Both the position numbers and the translations under genes were made by a program. This document shows, in pieces, positions 1 through 6,859 of a DNA stretch of 13,940 nucleotides. Numbering within the stretch: the stretch's first letter is position 1; the number at the start of each line of letters is the position of its first letter. Source of the DNA: an uncultured Collinsella sp. (lineage in GTDB: Bacteria; Actinomycetota; Coriobacteriia; Coriobacteriales; Coriobacteriaceae); assembly GCA_900757265.1 (NCBI GenBank), contig CAAENW010000155.1:1-13940 (forward strand). The letters are read 5' to 3'. The notes under the pieces were generated by a model, which ran no database searches, had not been told where the DNA came from, and was given only the letters and a program-made list of their open reading frames with translations.

Positions 1-26
1 ACGACGAATTCTAGGCGGTGTCCCCT

Positions 27-66
27 CCCTTTCAAGAAAGGGCGGAGGCGGGGCATGCCCCGCCTC
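27..66. repeat. Tandem hairpins with a 22-base perfect palindrome
   Basis: Two adjacent hairpins are visible. The first pairs 27-33 (ccctttc) with 36-42 (gaaaggg). The second is a perfect 22-base palindrome at 45-66 centred on gcatgc. A further short pairing, ggtgt (17-21) with acacc (69-73), could close around both. No clean T-tract follows on either strand. It may be the terminator of a gene lying left of the window or a dispersed palindromic repeat; the sequence alone does not decide. Confidence 0.5.
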
Positions 67-136
67 TTACACCACATCTCTGTGCGCTACCTCGAACCGC
101 CTCCCCTGGGGTCTGATTGACGATCCTTCCAGGCTT

Positions 137-370
137 CGTGGGCAAAAAATGGCGAATATGAGTACTGTCACCTTTTTAGTAACAGCCAAAACAGGCCCAA
201 ATGCCGTTTTCACGGCTTATACGCGTCCCTAAATTGATCAAACAGCCCTATAGCGGACTTATATGTGTTTGTATTAATGAACATATTTTGCTGTTATGTC
301 TATTATTTTGCGAAGGCAATATGCTACTAAGATAGCAACCGTACTCATATTTGGCATTTTTTGCCCACGG
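137..370. repeat. Long inverted repeat flanking an AT-rich core (MITE-like)
   Basis: A 32-base arm at 137-168 is repeated as its reverse complement at 339-370 with about four mismatches. The shared core reads gtgggcaaaaaatg from the outside, then aatatgagtac. The roughly 170 bases between the arms are clearly AT-richer than the surrounding genes and encode no convincing protein. Terminal inverted arms around a short non-coding AT-rich centre resemble a MITE or another non-autonomous element. I found no clear target-site duplication, and only one copy lies in this window, so mobility is inference. Confidence 0.5.
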
Positions 371-454
371 GGTGTTTCCTGGGGAACCGACAACAGCCTT
401 AGGGCCCCGCGCGGCGCCGCTCCCTCCCGGCATACGCCGACGTTTCCCCAGATA

Positions 455-493
455 AAACCTACCAAAATAAACCTGTCCCTATTTGGCAGGTTT
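455..493. repeat. Short palindromic element in the leader of the DAHP synthase gene
   Basis: The arm 455-469 (aaacctaccaaaata) pairs with 480-493 (tatttggcaggttt) with one mismatch and a one-base bulge, leaving a loop of about 10 bases. It lies about 100 bases before the DAHP synthase start, so it may sit in the 5' leader. No T-tract follows and no start codon or ribosome binding site is sequestered. It could be a dispersed palindromic repeat or a leader hairpin. Confidence 0.45.
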
Positions 494-589
494 CGGGGCG
501 GCGAGGGGTTGCACTTTAGCGTGCGACAGCGGATAATGCCGAGCATTCGACAATGTTCTCGTTGCCATCAATTGATTGAGGAGGCCCCT

Positions 590-1621
590 ATGGCCATGGA
601 ATTCAAACGCAGACTGCCGATCCCCATGGAGATCCGCGAGGAGATGCCGCTTTCCGCCGAGCTTACCGCCAAAAAGCAGGCATTCGACGCCGAGGTCGCC
701 AAGGTCTTTACCGGCGAGGACGCGCGCAAGGTGCTCATCATCGGCCCGTGCTCTGCCGACCGCGAGGACTCGGTGCTTGAGTACATGAACCGACTGGCCA
801 AGGTCGCCGAGGAGGTCAAGGACAAGCTCATCATCATTCCGCGCGTCTACACCAACAAACCGCGCACCAAGGGCACCGGCTACAAGGGCCTGCTGCACAA
901 CCCCGACCCCGAGGCGCCCGATGACCTGCTCGAAGGCGTTAAGGCCATCCGCCACATGCACCTGCGCGTTATTGAGGAAACAGGCTTCTTCACCGCCGAC
1001 GAGATGCTCTATCCGTCCAACTACCAGTACCTCGTTGACCTGCTGAGCTATGTTGCCGTGGGCGCGCGCTCGGTCGAAAACCAGGAGCATCGCCTGGTAT
1101 CGAGCGGCATTTCGGTGCCCGTGGGCATGAAGAACCCCACTGCCGGCTCTACCACCGTCATGCTCAACTCCATTTACGCCGCCCAGGCGCACCAGAGCTT
1201 TATCTTCCGCAACTGGGAGGTCGAGTGCGACGGCAACCCGCTCGCACACGCCGTCATGCGTGGCTACATCGGTCTCGACGGTCGCACCTACCCCAATTAC
1301 CACTACGAGCACCTGGAGCGCCTGGCCGAGCGCTATACCGAGCATGCCGGCTACGCCAACCCGGCGGCGGTTATCGACTGCAACCATGACAACTCGGGCA
1401 AGCGTCCGCTGGAGCAGTACCGCATCTGCAAGGAGGTACTCGACAGCTGCCGCCGCAACGAGTCCATCTCCAAGCTGGTCAAGGGCTTTATGATCGAGTC
1501 CTACCTGGAGGACGGCAACCAGCCTGTCGACGGCGGCGTCTTTGGCAAGTCCATCACCGACCCGTGCCTGGGCTGGGAAAAGACCGACTACCTCATCCAC
1601 GAGATCGCAGAGCGTATTTAG
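590..1621 (+). CDS. aroG: 3-deoxy-7-phosphoheptulonate (DAHP) synthase, class I (AroG type)
   Basis: Condenses phosphoenolpyruvate with erythrose 4-phosphate to DAHP, the first committed step of the shikimate pathway, in the cytoplasm. The 343-residue protein is close to the family's usual 350. Seen: IGPCSADRED (51-60), PRVYTNKPRT (84-93), GARSVENQ (158-165), DCNHDNSGK (263-271) and SITDPCLGW (321-329). By position, Cys54, His266, Glu303 and Asp324 match the four metal ligands of E. coli AroG (Cys61, His268, Glu302, Asp326). The start at 590 follows gattgaggagg with good spacing, and the conserved protein begins there. The frame stays open back to 296, but that stretch translates the leader repeats. 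The gene stands alone and ends at a terminator. Which feedback-sensitive isozyme it is cannot be told; the symbol denotes family only. Confidence 0.95.
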   Translation: MAMEFKRRLPIPMEIREEMPLSAELTAKKQAFDAEVAKVFTGEDARKVLIIGPCSADREDSVLEYMNRLAKVAEEVKDKLIIIPRVYTNKPRTKGTGYKGLLHNPDPEAPDDLLEGVKAIRHMHLRVIEETGFFTADEMLYPSNYQYLVDLLSYVAVGARSVENQEHRLVSSGISVPVGMKNPTAGSTTVMLNSIYAAQAHQSFIFRNWEVECDGNPLAHAVMRGYIGLDGRTYPNYHYEHLERLAERYTEHAGYANPAAVIDCNHDNSGKRPLEQYRICKEVLDSCRRNESISKLVKGFMIESYLEDGNQPVDGGVFGKSITDPCLGWEKTDYLIHEIAERI

Positions 1622-1660
1622 TTACGTGAGCCGCATTTGGGCAATCTGACGTTCAACTTC

Positions 1661-1696
1661 AAGGGCGCGACCAGAAGGTCAGCGCCCTTTCGTTTC
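1661..1696 (+). terminator. Rho-independent terminator of the DAHP synthase gene
   Basis: The arm aagggcgc (1661-1668) pairs with gcgccctt (1682-1689). An inner gacc/ggtc stem closes an agaa loop, with a single bulged A at 1681. The tail ttcgttt follows. It begins 39 bases after the DAHP synthase stop on the same strand. Confidence 0.85.
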
Positions 1697-1770
1697 ACGT
1701 CACCTTGTCTCAAATGCGGCCCGCTCGCCGTCCCTCCTCTACCTGCGGCGTTGTCTTGCTCCGGATGCGG

Positions 1771-1874
1771 CAGTTGGGGACGTTCCTTTTCTGCCGGCAG
1801 TCTGGGACATTCCTTGGGGTAGTCGTTGGGAACGCTCTTGTTTGGCTAGTCGTTTAAGAACGCCCCCAATGACC
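1771..1874. repeat. Degenerate tandem repeat, about 4 units of ~22-28 bases
   Basis: Four diverged units follow one another from about 1771, 1798, 1820 and 1847. Each opens with cagt or tagtc, continues with a gggga/ggga/gaa block and an ac-g-tcct or acgc-like tail (for example cagttggggacgttcctt, cagtctgggacattcctt, tagtcgttgggaacgctctt). Unit length is 27, 22-23, 27 and ~28. It lies in the non-coding gap between convergent genes. The spacer from 1697 to 1996 holds no other gene that I can see. Confidence 0.45.
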
Positions 1875-1877
1875 ACC

Positions 1878-1914
1878 GCAAAAAAGCGCGCCACGGACGC
1901 TCACGCGTCCGCGG
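1878..1914 (-). terminator. Probable terminator of the exported amidohydrolase gene
   Basis: Read on the minus strand, the stem ggacgc-gtga-gcgtcc (1895-1910 on +) extends outward with one mismatch to 1891/1914. A few bases later comes a run of six T (the aaaaaa at 1880-1885). It lies about 85 bases past the stop of the minus-strand amidohydrolase. The few bases between stem and T-run make it slightly atypical. Confidence 0.6.
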
Positions 1915-1996
1915 CGGCCTGTGCTAAATCGCGACGACGGCTGGCAACCAAGCGTTCTGCCGAGCAGATCGTCCGTTCTTCACCTCAATCGACCGA

Positions 1997-3799
1997 TTAT
2001 CCCTCGTATACGATACGGCCATCGGAGACAGTGAACAGAACCTTGGTATCGGAGATCTTCTTGGGATCGCAATTAAGGATGTCTTGGTCGAGCACCGTGA
2101 GGTCGGCGAGCTTGCCCACCTCGAGCGTACCGATTTTATCCTCCATGTAGTTCTCGAAGGCAACGTTTTTGGTATATGCCTCGAGCGCCTGATATGCCGT
2201 GATGGCCTGCTCGGGCCAACGGTACATATCGGTGTCCTCCTCCTCGGGAAACGGGCTGTTGCGCGTAACGGCCACCTCGATCTCCTCGAGCGGCGCATAG
2301 CCGGTGACCGGGCCATCGCTCGCACCGGAGATAAAGCAGCCGGCCTCGAGCATGTTCTTGACGGGGTAGAACTTCATGGCGCGATCCTCGCCCACCATGG
2401 CGATCTCGAGGTCGCACAAAGAATCGTGATACATCCACAGGAACTGCAGCGCGCACACGATGTCGAGATCGGCGACGCGCTGAATATCCTCGTCGGTGAT
2501 TGCGCACACATGCGTCATGGTGTTGCGGCGATCATCGCGCTCGCCGTTCTCCTTGACGCAGCGCTCGTAGGCATCGAGTGTATTGTGGACGGCGCCGTCG
2601 CCGATCGCGTGAACATGAATCTGAACACCCTCTTTGTCGAGGGCGGCCACCATGTCGCTGAACTCCCGCTTATCCCAGACGGACTCGCCGTACCAGTTAT
2701 CGCCCTTACCGGCGGCGGAGGTATATGGCTCGAGCATCACGGCGCTGCCGCCCTCGGTAACGCCATCGGAGTAGATCTTGACCGTACCGGTAGAGATCAT
2801 GTTGCTATCGAACTTCTTGAGGTCCTTCACGGTTTTAAGAGCCTCTTTAGCCGTCATGCCGGGCACAATGGTAGGAAGTACTCGCATGCGCAGGTTAAGC
2901 TTGCCATCTTTCTCAAGGTCAGTATAGAACTGGCAATCCTCTGCCGTAGACTTTCCCACGACGCTTATGTTGGTAATGCCGGTGATGCCGTATTTCGTAG
3001 CCACCTGCTGGTACTTGTCGATAGCGTTCTCAAGCTCCTTGTGCGTATGCTCGACGGAGACAACCTCCCTCACCAATTCGGTAGCAGAATCGATCAAGTA
3101 GCCAGTCGCCTCGCCGTTTGCATCGCGGGTGATGATGCCGCCCGTGGGATTGGGGGTATCGTTATCGATGCCCGCAAGCTCGAGCGCACGGCTGTTGACC
3201 CACACCGAATGATGGGAAACATCGGTCAGCAAGATGGGCTTATCGGAGCAGATCTCATCGAGGATGGACTTGTTGGGGCCGGGATTGGTGCCATCCTCTT
3301 GCTCAAAGGCGTTGATCATGAACGAGCCGCCAACGTAAGCCTTATCATCGGGATGCTTGGTTACAAAATCACTGATCACCTTCTTATACTCATCGATCGT
3401 GGTGCTCTTGGTAAGATCGATCTCGTACAGCGCGGTCACCCAGTTGCCCGGAGCGTGGATATGGCCGTCCATAAAGCCGGGGGTCACCATACCGCCATCA
3501 AGATCGATGACGCGCGTGTTGTCATCGATGTACTCGTCAACACCGGAGTCTTCGCCTACATATACGATCTTGTTGCCCGAGACAGCCAGGGCGGCCGCGG
3601 TGTCGCCCTCTTTGACCATCGTCTGAATCGTGCCGTTACGAAAGACGATGGATGCCTTATCGGAACTCGCGCTGCCGGCGCTTCCGACATTTGAAGAATT
3701 GTTGGCGCAACCGGCGGCACCCACCGCAACAGCCGCGGCGCCCAACGTGCTCAGGCCGAGAAAGCTTCTACGGGAGACGGGAGGGATAGAGGTCTTCAT
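1997..3799 (-). CDS. Tat-exported lipoprotein-type amidohydrolase, YtcJ-like (amidohydrolase family 3)
   Basis: Predicted metal-dependent hydrolase of amide or other C-N bonds, 600 residues; the substrate cannot be read from sequence. The N-terminus carries a twin-arginine motif SRRSFLG (9-15), an Ala-rich hydrophobic stretch and a lipobox-like GAAGC with Cys31, then a Ser/Asn-rich linker, so export by Tat and lipid anchoring are likely. Family landmarks: GFMDGHIH (108-115, HxH metal site), TVKIYSDG (339-346, candidate carboxylated Lys341), HAIGD (397-401), His430 and SGASDGP (491-497, Asp495). It ends in the usual IGTLEVGKLADL segment. The ATG at 3799 is preceded by aaaggtgg at proper spacing; a GTG nine bases upstream overlaps that site and is less likely. 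A 7-TM LuxR gene lies 138 bases upstream on the same strand. Confidence 0.9.
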   Translation of the reverse strand: MKTSIPPVSRRSFLGLSTLGAAAVAVGAAGCANNSSNVGSAGSASSDKASIVFRNGTIQTMVKEGDTAAALAVSGNKIVYVGEDSGVDEYIDDNTRVIDLDGGMVTPGFMDGHIHAPGNWVTALYEIDLTKSTTIDEYKKVISDFVTKHPDDKAYVGGSFMINAFEQEDGTNPGPNKSILDEICSDKPILLTDVSHHSVWVNSRALELAGIDNDTPNPTGGIITRDANGEATGYLIDSATELVREVVSVEHTHKELENAIDKYQQVATKYGITGITNISVVGKSTAEDCQFYTDLEKDGKLNLRMRVLPTIVPGMTAKEALKTVKDLKKFDSNMISTGTVKIYSDGVTEGGSAVMLEPYTSAAGKGDNWYGESVWDKREFSDMVAALDKEGVQIHVHAIGDGAVHNTLDAYERCVKENGERDDRRNTMTHVCAITDEDIQRVADLDIVCALQFLWMYHDSLCDLEIAMVGEDRAMKFYPVKNMLEAGCFISGASDGPVTGYAPLEEIEVAVTRNSPFPEEEDTDMYRWPEQAITAYQALEAYTKNVAFENYMEDKIGTLEVGKLADLTVLDQDILNCDPKKISDTKVLFTVSDGRIVYEG

Positions 3800-3891
3800 G
3801 TAACCCACCTTTCTGTTGACATCGCCGCGCTTTCGCGACGCTTGCTATCACCTGAATAGCACCCCCGGGTATAAACTTGCCTGCACAAACG

Positions 3892-3932
3892 GGGTTATTG
3901 CCGTAAGCGGAGGCTTATATCCCCTATAACCC
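3892..3932. promoter_or_regulatory. Nested stem-loop between the LuxR gene and the exported amidohydrolase
   Basis: The outer arm gggttat (3892-3898) pairs with ataaccc (3926-3932). Inside it, taagc (3904-3908) and gctta (3913-3917) form a second perfect stem with a ggag loop. The structure starts just after the LuxR stop and sits in the 138-base gap before the amidohydrolase. It lacks a T-tract, so it could be an intercistronic hairpin, a weak terminator or an operator region. Confidence 0.35.
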
Positions 3933-3937
3933 TGCCT

Positions 3938-4900
3938 TTAACCTGCCCAAAAGCTCTGAAGAAGCTCGGACCGCGATGAGACACCGCATTTACGGAATAT
4001 CGTGTGAACATGCGATTTGACCGTGCCGACAGAGATAAATAAATCATTCGCTATGGCGCGGTTATCCTGGCCATCGAGCAGAAGGTCGAGCACTTCGCGT
4101 TCGCGCGCGGAGATATCGTGCTGGTCGCAGAATGCCGAGAAGCGGACCTCCGCAATCTGCTTGGCAGAGGTGCCAGACGTTGTGGGCGGAGCAGAAAAGC
4201 GCAACGACAAGATCCGCGACGCCGCACAAACGGTATATATCGCGGCCACCACGCTCATGATGTTCTCTGGGATGTTTCTGCCGTAGGCAAAATACAGGTA
4301 ATCGATGACTTCGATCCGCCCAATATTCAGCCCGAGAACGCGTACATCCTCGATCAGAACAAACGCCGTCAACACAGCCATCACAATAAGAACCCTGCCG
4401 TAGCGTGCATAGAAGCTCTTTCGCACCAACGGCTTGCTTTTGCGGTAGCAGACAAAAATCATGCCAAACGCCACGAACATGAACAAGGAGCGTAACGCAT
4501 AAAAGGCGAGTTGTTTGATTGAATCGGGCTGCAACACAAGCGACATGGCCTCGAAAGCAGAAAAAGCGATGCAGGGCACAAGCATGTGAAGCCGGCTCGT
4601 CTTGTTTACGATCGCCAATGCAAATGCCCACATGCTCGCCATGATTCCAATCGATAGGACGAGTTTCGTTATGGGGTGAGTCATGGGAAATTGGCTGCTG
4701 AGGATATCCGCCATCATCTTACGGTCCTGATACTCATCGAGGAATACGATGGCGCTTTCGAGCATGTCGAAGAAAAAGAAGGCCGAGACCGTCAAGTAGC
4801 TTGTTCGATGTGAGACGAGGTACGTGCATACCGATACGCACACCGCCACCATGCAAACCAAGACGAACGTGATTCCGTAGAAGAAGTAGAACGCGCTCAC
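3938..4900 (-). CDS. Seven-TM membrane-bound LuxR-family transcriptional regulator (first paralogue)
   Basis: A one-component regulator of 320 residues. The first ~232 residues form about seven hydrophobic helices (roughly 5-28, 35-55, 78-98, 105-123, 131-151, 168-188, 212-232). A short linker leads to a LuxR/GerE helix-turn-helix (about 263-318) with REREVLDLLLDG, then AIANDLFISVGTVKSHVHTI. No phosphoacceptor receiver domain is present, so signal probably enters through the membrane domain. It shares FxDEY (53-57), VLIED (181-185) and GRNIPEN (207-213) with the regulator at 12734-13726. The start is GTG at 4900, with gaaagg about seven bases before it; starting later would cut the first helix. 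It precedes the amidohydrolase on the same strand, the likely target. Ligand unknown. Confidence 0.88.
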   Translation of the reverse strand: MSAFYFFYGITFVLVCMVAVCVSVCTYLVSHRTSYLTVSAFFFFDMLESAIVFLDEYQDRKMMADILSSQFPMTHPITKLVLSIGIMASMWAFALAIVNKTSRLHMLVPCIAFSAFEAMSLVLQPDSIKQLAFYALRSLFMFVAFGMIFVCYRKSKPLVRKSFYARYGRVLIVMAVLTAFVLIEDVRVLGLNIGRIEVIDYLYFAYGRNIPENIMSVVAAIYTVCAASRILSLRFSAPPTTSGTSAKQIAEVRFSAFCDQHDISAREREVLDLLLDGQDNRAIANDLFISVGTVKSHVHTIFRKCGVSSRSELLQSFWAG

Positions 4901-5048
4901 TACCGGCCTTTCGCTTATTGATATGTGCTGCGGATAAACTTTACGCCAAAGACATGCAGGTCGCTGCCTTCAGTGCAAAATCCAGCCAAAGAAAGGAGGG
5001 TGGAAGACGCATATCCCCCACCCCAGCGCATGGGCGGAACTAGCCAGA

Positions 5049-5116
5049 ATGAGAGTGGATAATCTCCCGTTTTTGGCCTATACCGGCGCTAAAAGTGAGA
5101 GATTACCCACTCTCAT
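5049..5116. repeat. 68-base palindromic intergenic element
   Basis: The arm atgagagtggataatctc (5049-5066) is matched by its reverse complement at 5099-5116 with a single mismatch. Pairing continues inward through cgtttttgg against gctaaaag with small bulges, leaving a short centre, so nearly all 68 bases could fold into one cruciform or hairpin. It lies in the 364-base gap between divergent genes, where a terminator is not expected, and no T-tract follows. The rest of the gap (4901-5048 and 5117-5264) shows no gene. It looks like a REP/BIME-type or MITE-type repeat. Confidence 0.6.
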
Positions 5117-5264
5117 CGAGCAAGTGTCCGAAAATCCGCCCTCATTCCTTCTTAGGGCCCTCCGTCCCCGAGGGATCGAGGCTCGTCTGCCGAATGGTTG
5201 ATGCGGCGGCGGTGCGCCCATGTCACACTCAGAGATGGCCTGACCCTACCTGGAAGGAGCCTCC

Positions 5265-5915
5265 ATGAGCCTTGACAACGTAACTCTGCGCGCCGCCACG
5301 CTTGATGACCTGACCGGCATCGCCGCCATCTACAACCAGCTGTGGTGCAACACGCTGCGCAACCGCGGCGACGTCGAAGCTGCCGATTTCTGCGCGCGCT
5401 TTAACATCGCCATGCAGCTGCAGCGCTCCCCCATCGCGCTCGTCGCCGAGGCAGAGGGCCGCATTATCGCCGCCTGCTGCATCGGCATCTTCGAGGACGG
5501 CAAGCCTCGTACCAATCCCACGTGGGTACCCTGCTACGACGAGATGTTCGCCCAGGCAACCGAGATGGCCAAAACCGCCGACGCCAAGCTCGAGGGATCG
5601 CTCTTTGGCGATAGCCGCGAGAAGGCAACAGCCGACCGCTTCGCCGCCACGGGCAATGAGTACGCCCAGGGCCAGCTCAACCTGATCATCATCGTGCCCG
5701 AGTGGCAGGGCAAGGGGCTGGGCCGCAAGCTCATCGACCTTTCGCGCGCCGAGCTCGCCCGGGCAGGCTGCACCAAGTTCTTCCTGATGAGCGACTGCAA
5801 CTCCGACTGGCAGTTCTACGAGCACCTCAACATGAAGCGCATCCTGGAGGATCACAGCCAAGACACCGGCGACGGCTTTATCGTCTACATGTACGGAGGC
5901 GACACGCAGGATTAG
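5265..5915 (+). CDS. GNAT-family N-acetyltransferase
   Basis: Predicted to transfer an acetyl group from acetyl-CoA to an amine; the acceptor is unknown. The 216-residue soluble protein has the GNAT fold signature: beta strand LNLIIIVPEW (138-147), the acetyl-CoA pyrophosphate loop QGKGLGRKL (148-156), the following helix IDLSRAELARAG, and a C-terminal FYEHLNMKRI segment (184-193) typical of motif B. The N-terminus VTLRAATLDDLTGIAAIY is the usual first strand and helix. It is longer than a minimal GNAT (about 150) because of an insertion at roughly 75-135. The ATG at 5265 follows aaggagcctcc at good spacing. It is transcribed alone, and the tail of a minus-strand remnant lies 44 bases beyond its stop. 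Confidence 0.9.
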   Translation: MSLDNVTLRAATLDDLTGIAAIYNQLWCNTLRNRGDVEAADFCARFNIAMQLQRSPIALVAEAEGRIIAACCIGIFEDGKPRTNPTWVPCYDEMFAQATEMAKTADAKLEGSLFGDSREKATADRFAATGNEYAQGQLNLIIIVPEWQGKGLGRKLIDLSRAELARAGCTKFFLMSDCNSDWQFYEHLNMKRILEDHSQDTGDGFIVYMYGGDTQD

Positions 5916-5959
5916 CCTGCACGCCGCCTCATCGGATTTCTCCAAGACAGTTAAAGCGA

Positions 5960-6540
5960 TCAGCCAAGACGAGCTAACAGGGCGCGCTCTCCTCGACAAT
6001 AGGGACATTCATCCCGCGAAGCGTGATATAGATGACCGCGCGGGCACTCAACCGCCTCGGATGGATACAGGTCGAGCAGGCGCGCCCATGTATGTGCGTC
6101 AAGGCGCTCTTGTGCTTTGCCAAAGAGCGACCGGCGGAAAGCCTCGCCCATAAGGCTGCCGAAATTATCGAGCGTAAGAGCGTACGTGAGGACAGCATAT
6201 CCGATCAACGTCCCCGCAAAGGGGCTGCGCCCATTGCGCACGCAGCTGTTGAGCGACGGAGCGGGCGGAATGTCGTCGTCATCCGGGTCAAAAATGTCCA
6301 GGTCCAGTTCGCCAGAACTGTACGGATGTATTCCGCGGTTGAGCATCTTGAAGATATGAACCGCGAGTCCAAAGTCATCCGTCTGAGGTGTAAACACCGG
6401 GGCATTCGTTGCGGCTGCCAGGCTCTCGAAATCACTGATGCCAGCTATCTCCATAAGCTTGAGCACCTCGGGGCAATATAGCCGGGAGCGGCGCACGCAG
6501 TCCTATGCGTCACATCCGAAAGCGTAAAGCTATACGAGCG
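5960..6540 (-). pseudogene. Frameshifted C-terminal remnant of a Ser/Thr protein-kinase-like protein with zinc ribbon
   Basis: An open stretch of 178 codons (5960-6496, GTG start at best, no good ribosome binding site) carries the second half of a kinase fold: FTPQTDDFGLAVHIFKML and GIHPYSSG resemble the helix F region of kinases in the COG4248-like group. It ends in a Cys4-type ribbon, CPRGH then CPYC. The codons just upstream in the neighbouring frame read CAAPGYIAP, which joined to EVLKLMEIAG gives the classic PGYIAPEV activation-segment end. The break falls at a run of four G (6470-6473, read as CCCC on the coding strand), so loss of one base probably shifted the frame. The N-lobe, the HRD-type loop and the upstream kinase sequence are absent. 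It looks non-functional, unless the frameshift is a sequencing error and the missing half was never part of it. Confidence 0.6.
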
Positions 6541-6781
6541 CCTTGATGGTACCCATGCCCGCACGCGCCGAAACCTCGCAGCCCTTCTGCCCGTTGAGCA
6601 CGCACCCGAGCAGTTTATCGTATGCGCGCTGGGCTTCGGGGCCAGGTGCGCCCCGTTAAACATGCCCTCGGGTCGCACGCTTCCCTTCGAATCGATCATA
6701 CAAGCCCCCAATCCGTTTGGTTTCCCCAGATTGTGAGCCCGCACACCCAAGCCGCACGGCCCGCCGTTCAGGTGAAACTAC
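6541..6781 (-). other. Spacer with a short decayed coding stretch
   Basis: No intact gene. On the minus strand about 41 codons (6533-6655), reading PEAQRAYDKLLGCVLNGQ then GCEVSARAGMGTIKALV, have a natural protein-like composition but follow a stop and lack a start. A neighbouring frame (6640-6750) reads PNGLGACMIDSKGSVRPEG and could join them if one base in the cccc run near 6640 had been lost. I do not recognise the family. It may be the tail of another gene, or an earlier part of the kinase relic brought next to it by a deletion. Confidence 0.3.
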
Positions 6782-6827
6782 CACACGAAAAGTCCGCCGA
6801 CCGTTGAAGTCGGCGGACTTTCGTGTG
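6782..6827. terminator. Strong hairpin terminator after aguA
   Basis: The arm 6782-6801 (cacacgaaaagtccgccgac) pairs with 6809-6827 over 19 base pairs with one bulged A, around a seven-base loop. On the minus strand, the GC-rich core gtcggcggac is followed directly by tttt. The structure lies 33 bases past the stop of agmatine deiminase, whose transcript it should end. It also has A/T-flanked symmetry that could work in the other direction. Confidence 0.85.
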
Positions 6828-6859
6828 CGGACAATCAAGCCCTGTTCACCATGGAACTG

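Noticed and set aside
296..589. N-terminal extension of DAHP synthase (98 extra codons)
   Set aside because: It translates the inverted repeats and the GC-rich leader, has no ribosome binding site, and would lengthen the enzyme far beyond its family. The strong gaggagg site precedes 590.
380..589. T-box or aromatic amino acid leader peptide before DAHP synthase
   Set aside because: No T-box consensus, no run of Phe, Tyr or Trp codons behind a ribosome binding site, and no terminator/antiterminator pair was found.
479..1600. Long antisense reading frame over DAHP synthase
   Set aside because: It is a mirror of the high-GC codon use of a well-recognised gene, and its translation shows no family motif.
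1771..1874. CRISPR array
   Set aside because: Units are contiguous with no unique spacers, too diverged, and no cas genes are in the window.
2084..3694. 536-codon plus-strand frame opposite the exported amidohydrolase
   Set aside because: The minus strand encodes a complete enzyme with all metal motifs. The plus frame has low-information Leu/Val/Gly composition and no start signal.
5049..5116. Rho-independent terminator
   Set aside because: It lies between divergent starts and lacks a T-tract on either side.
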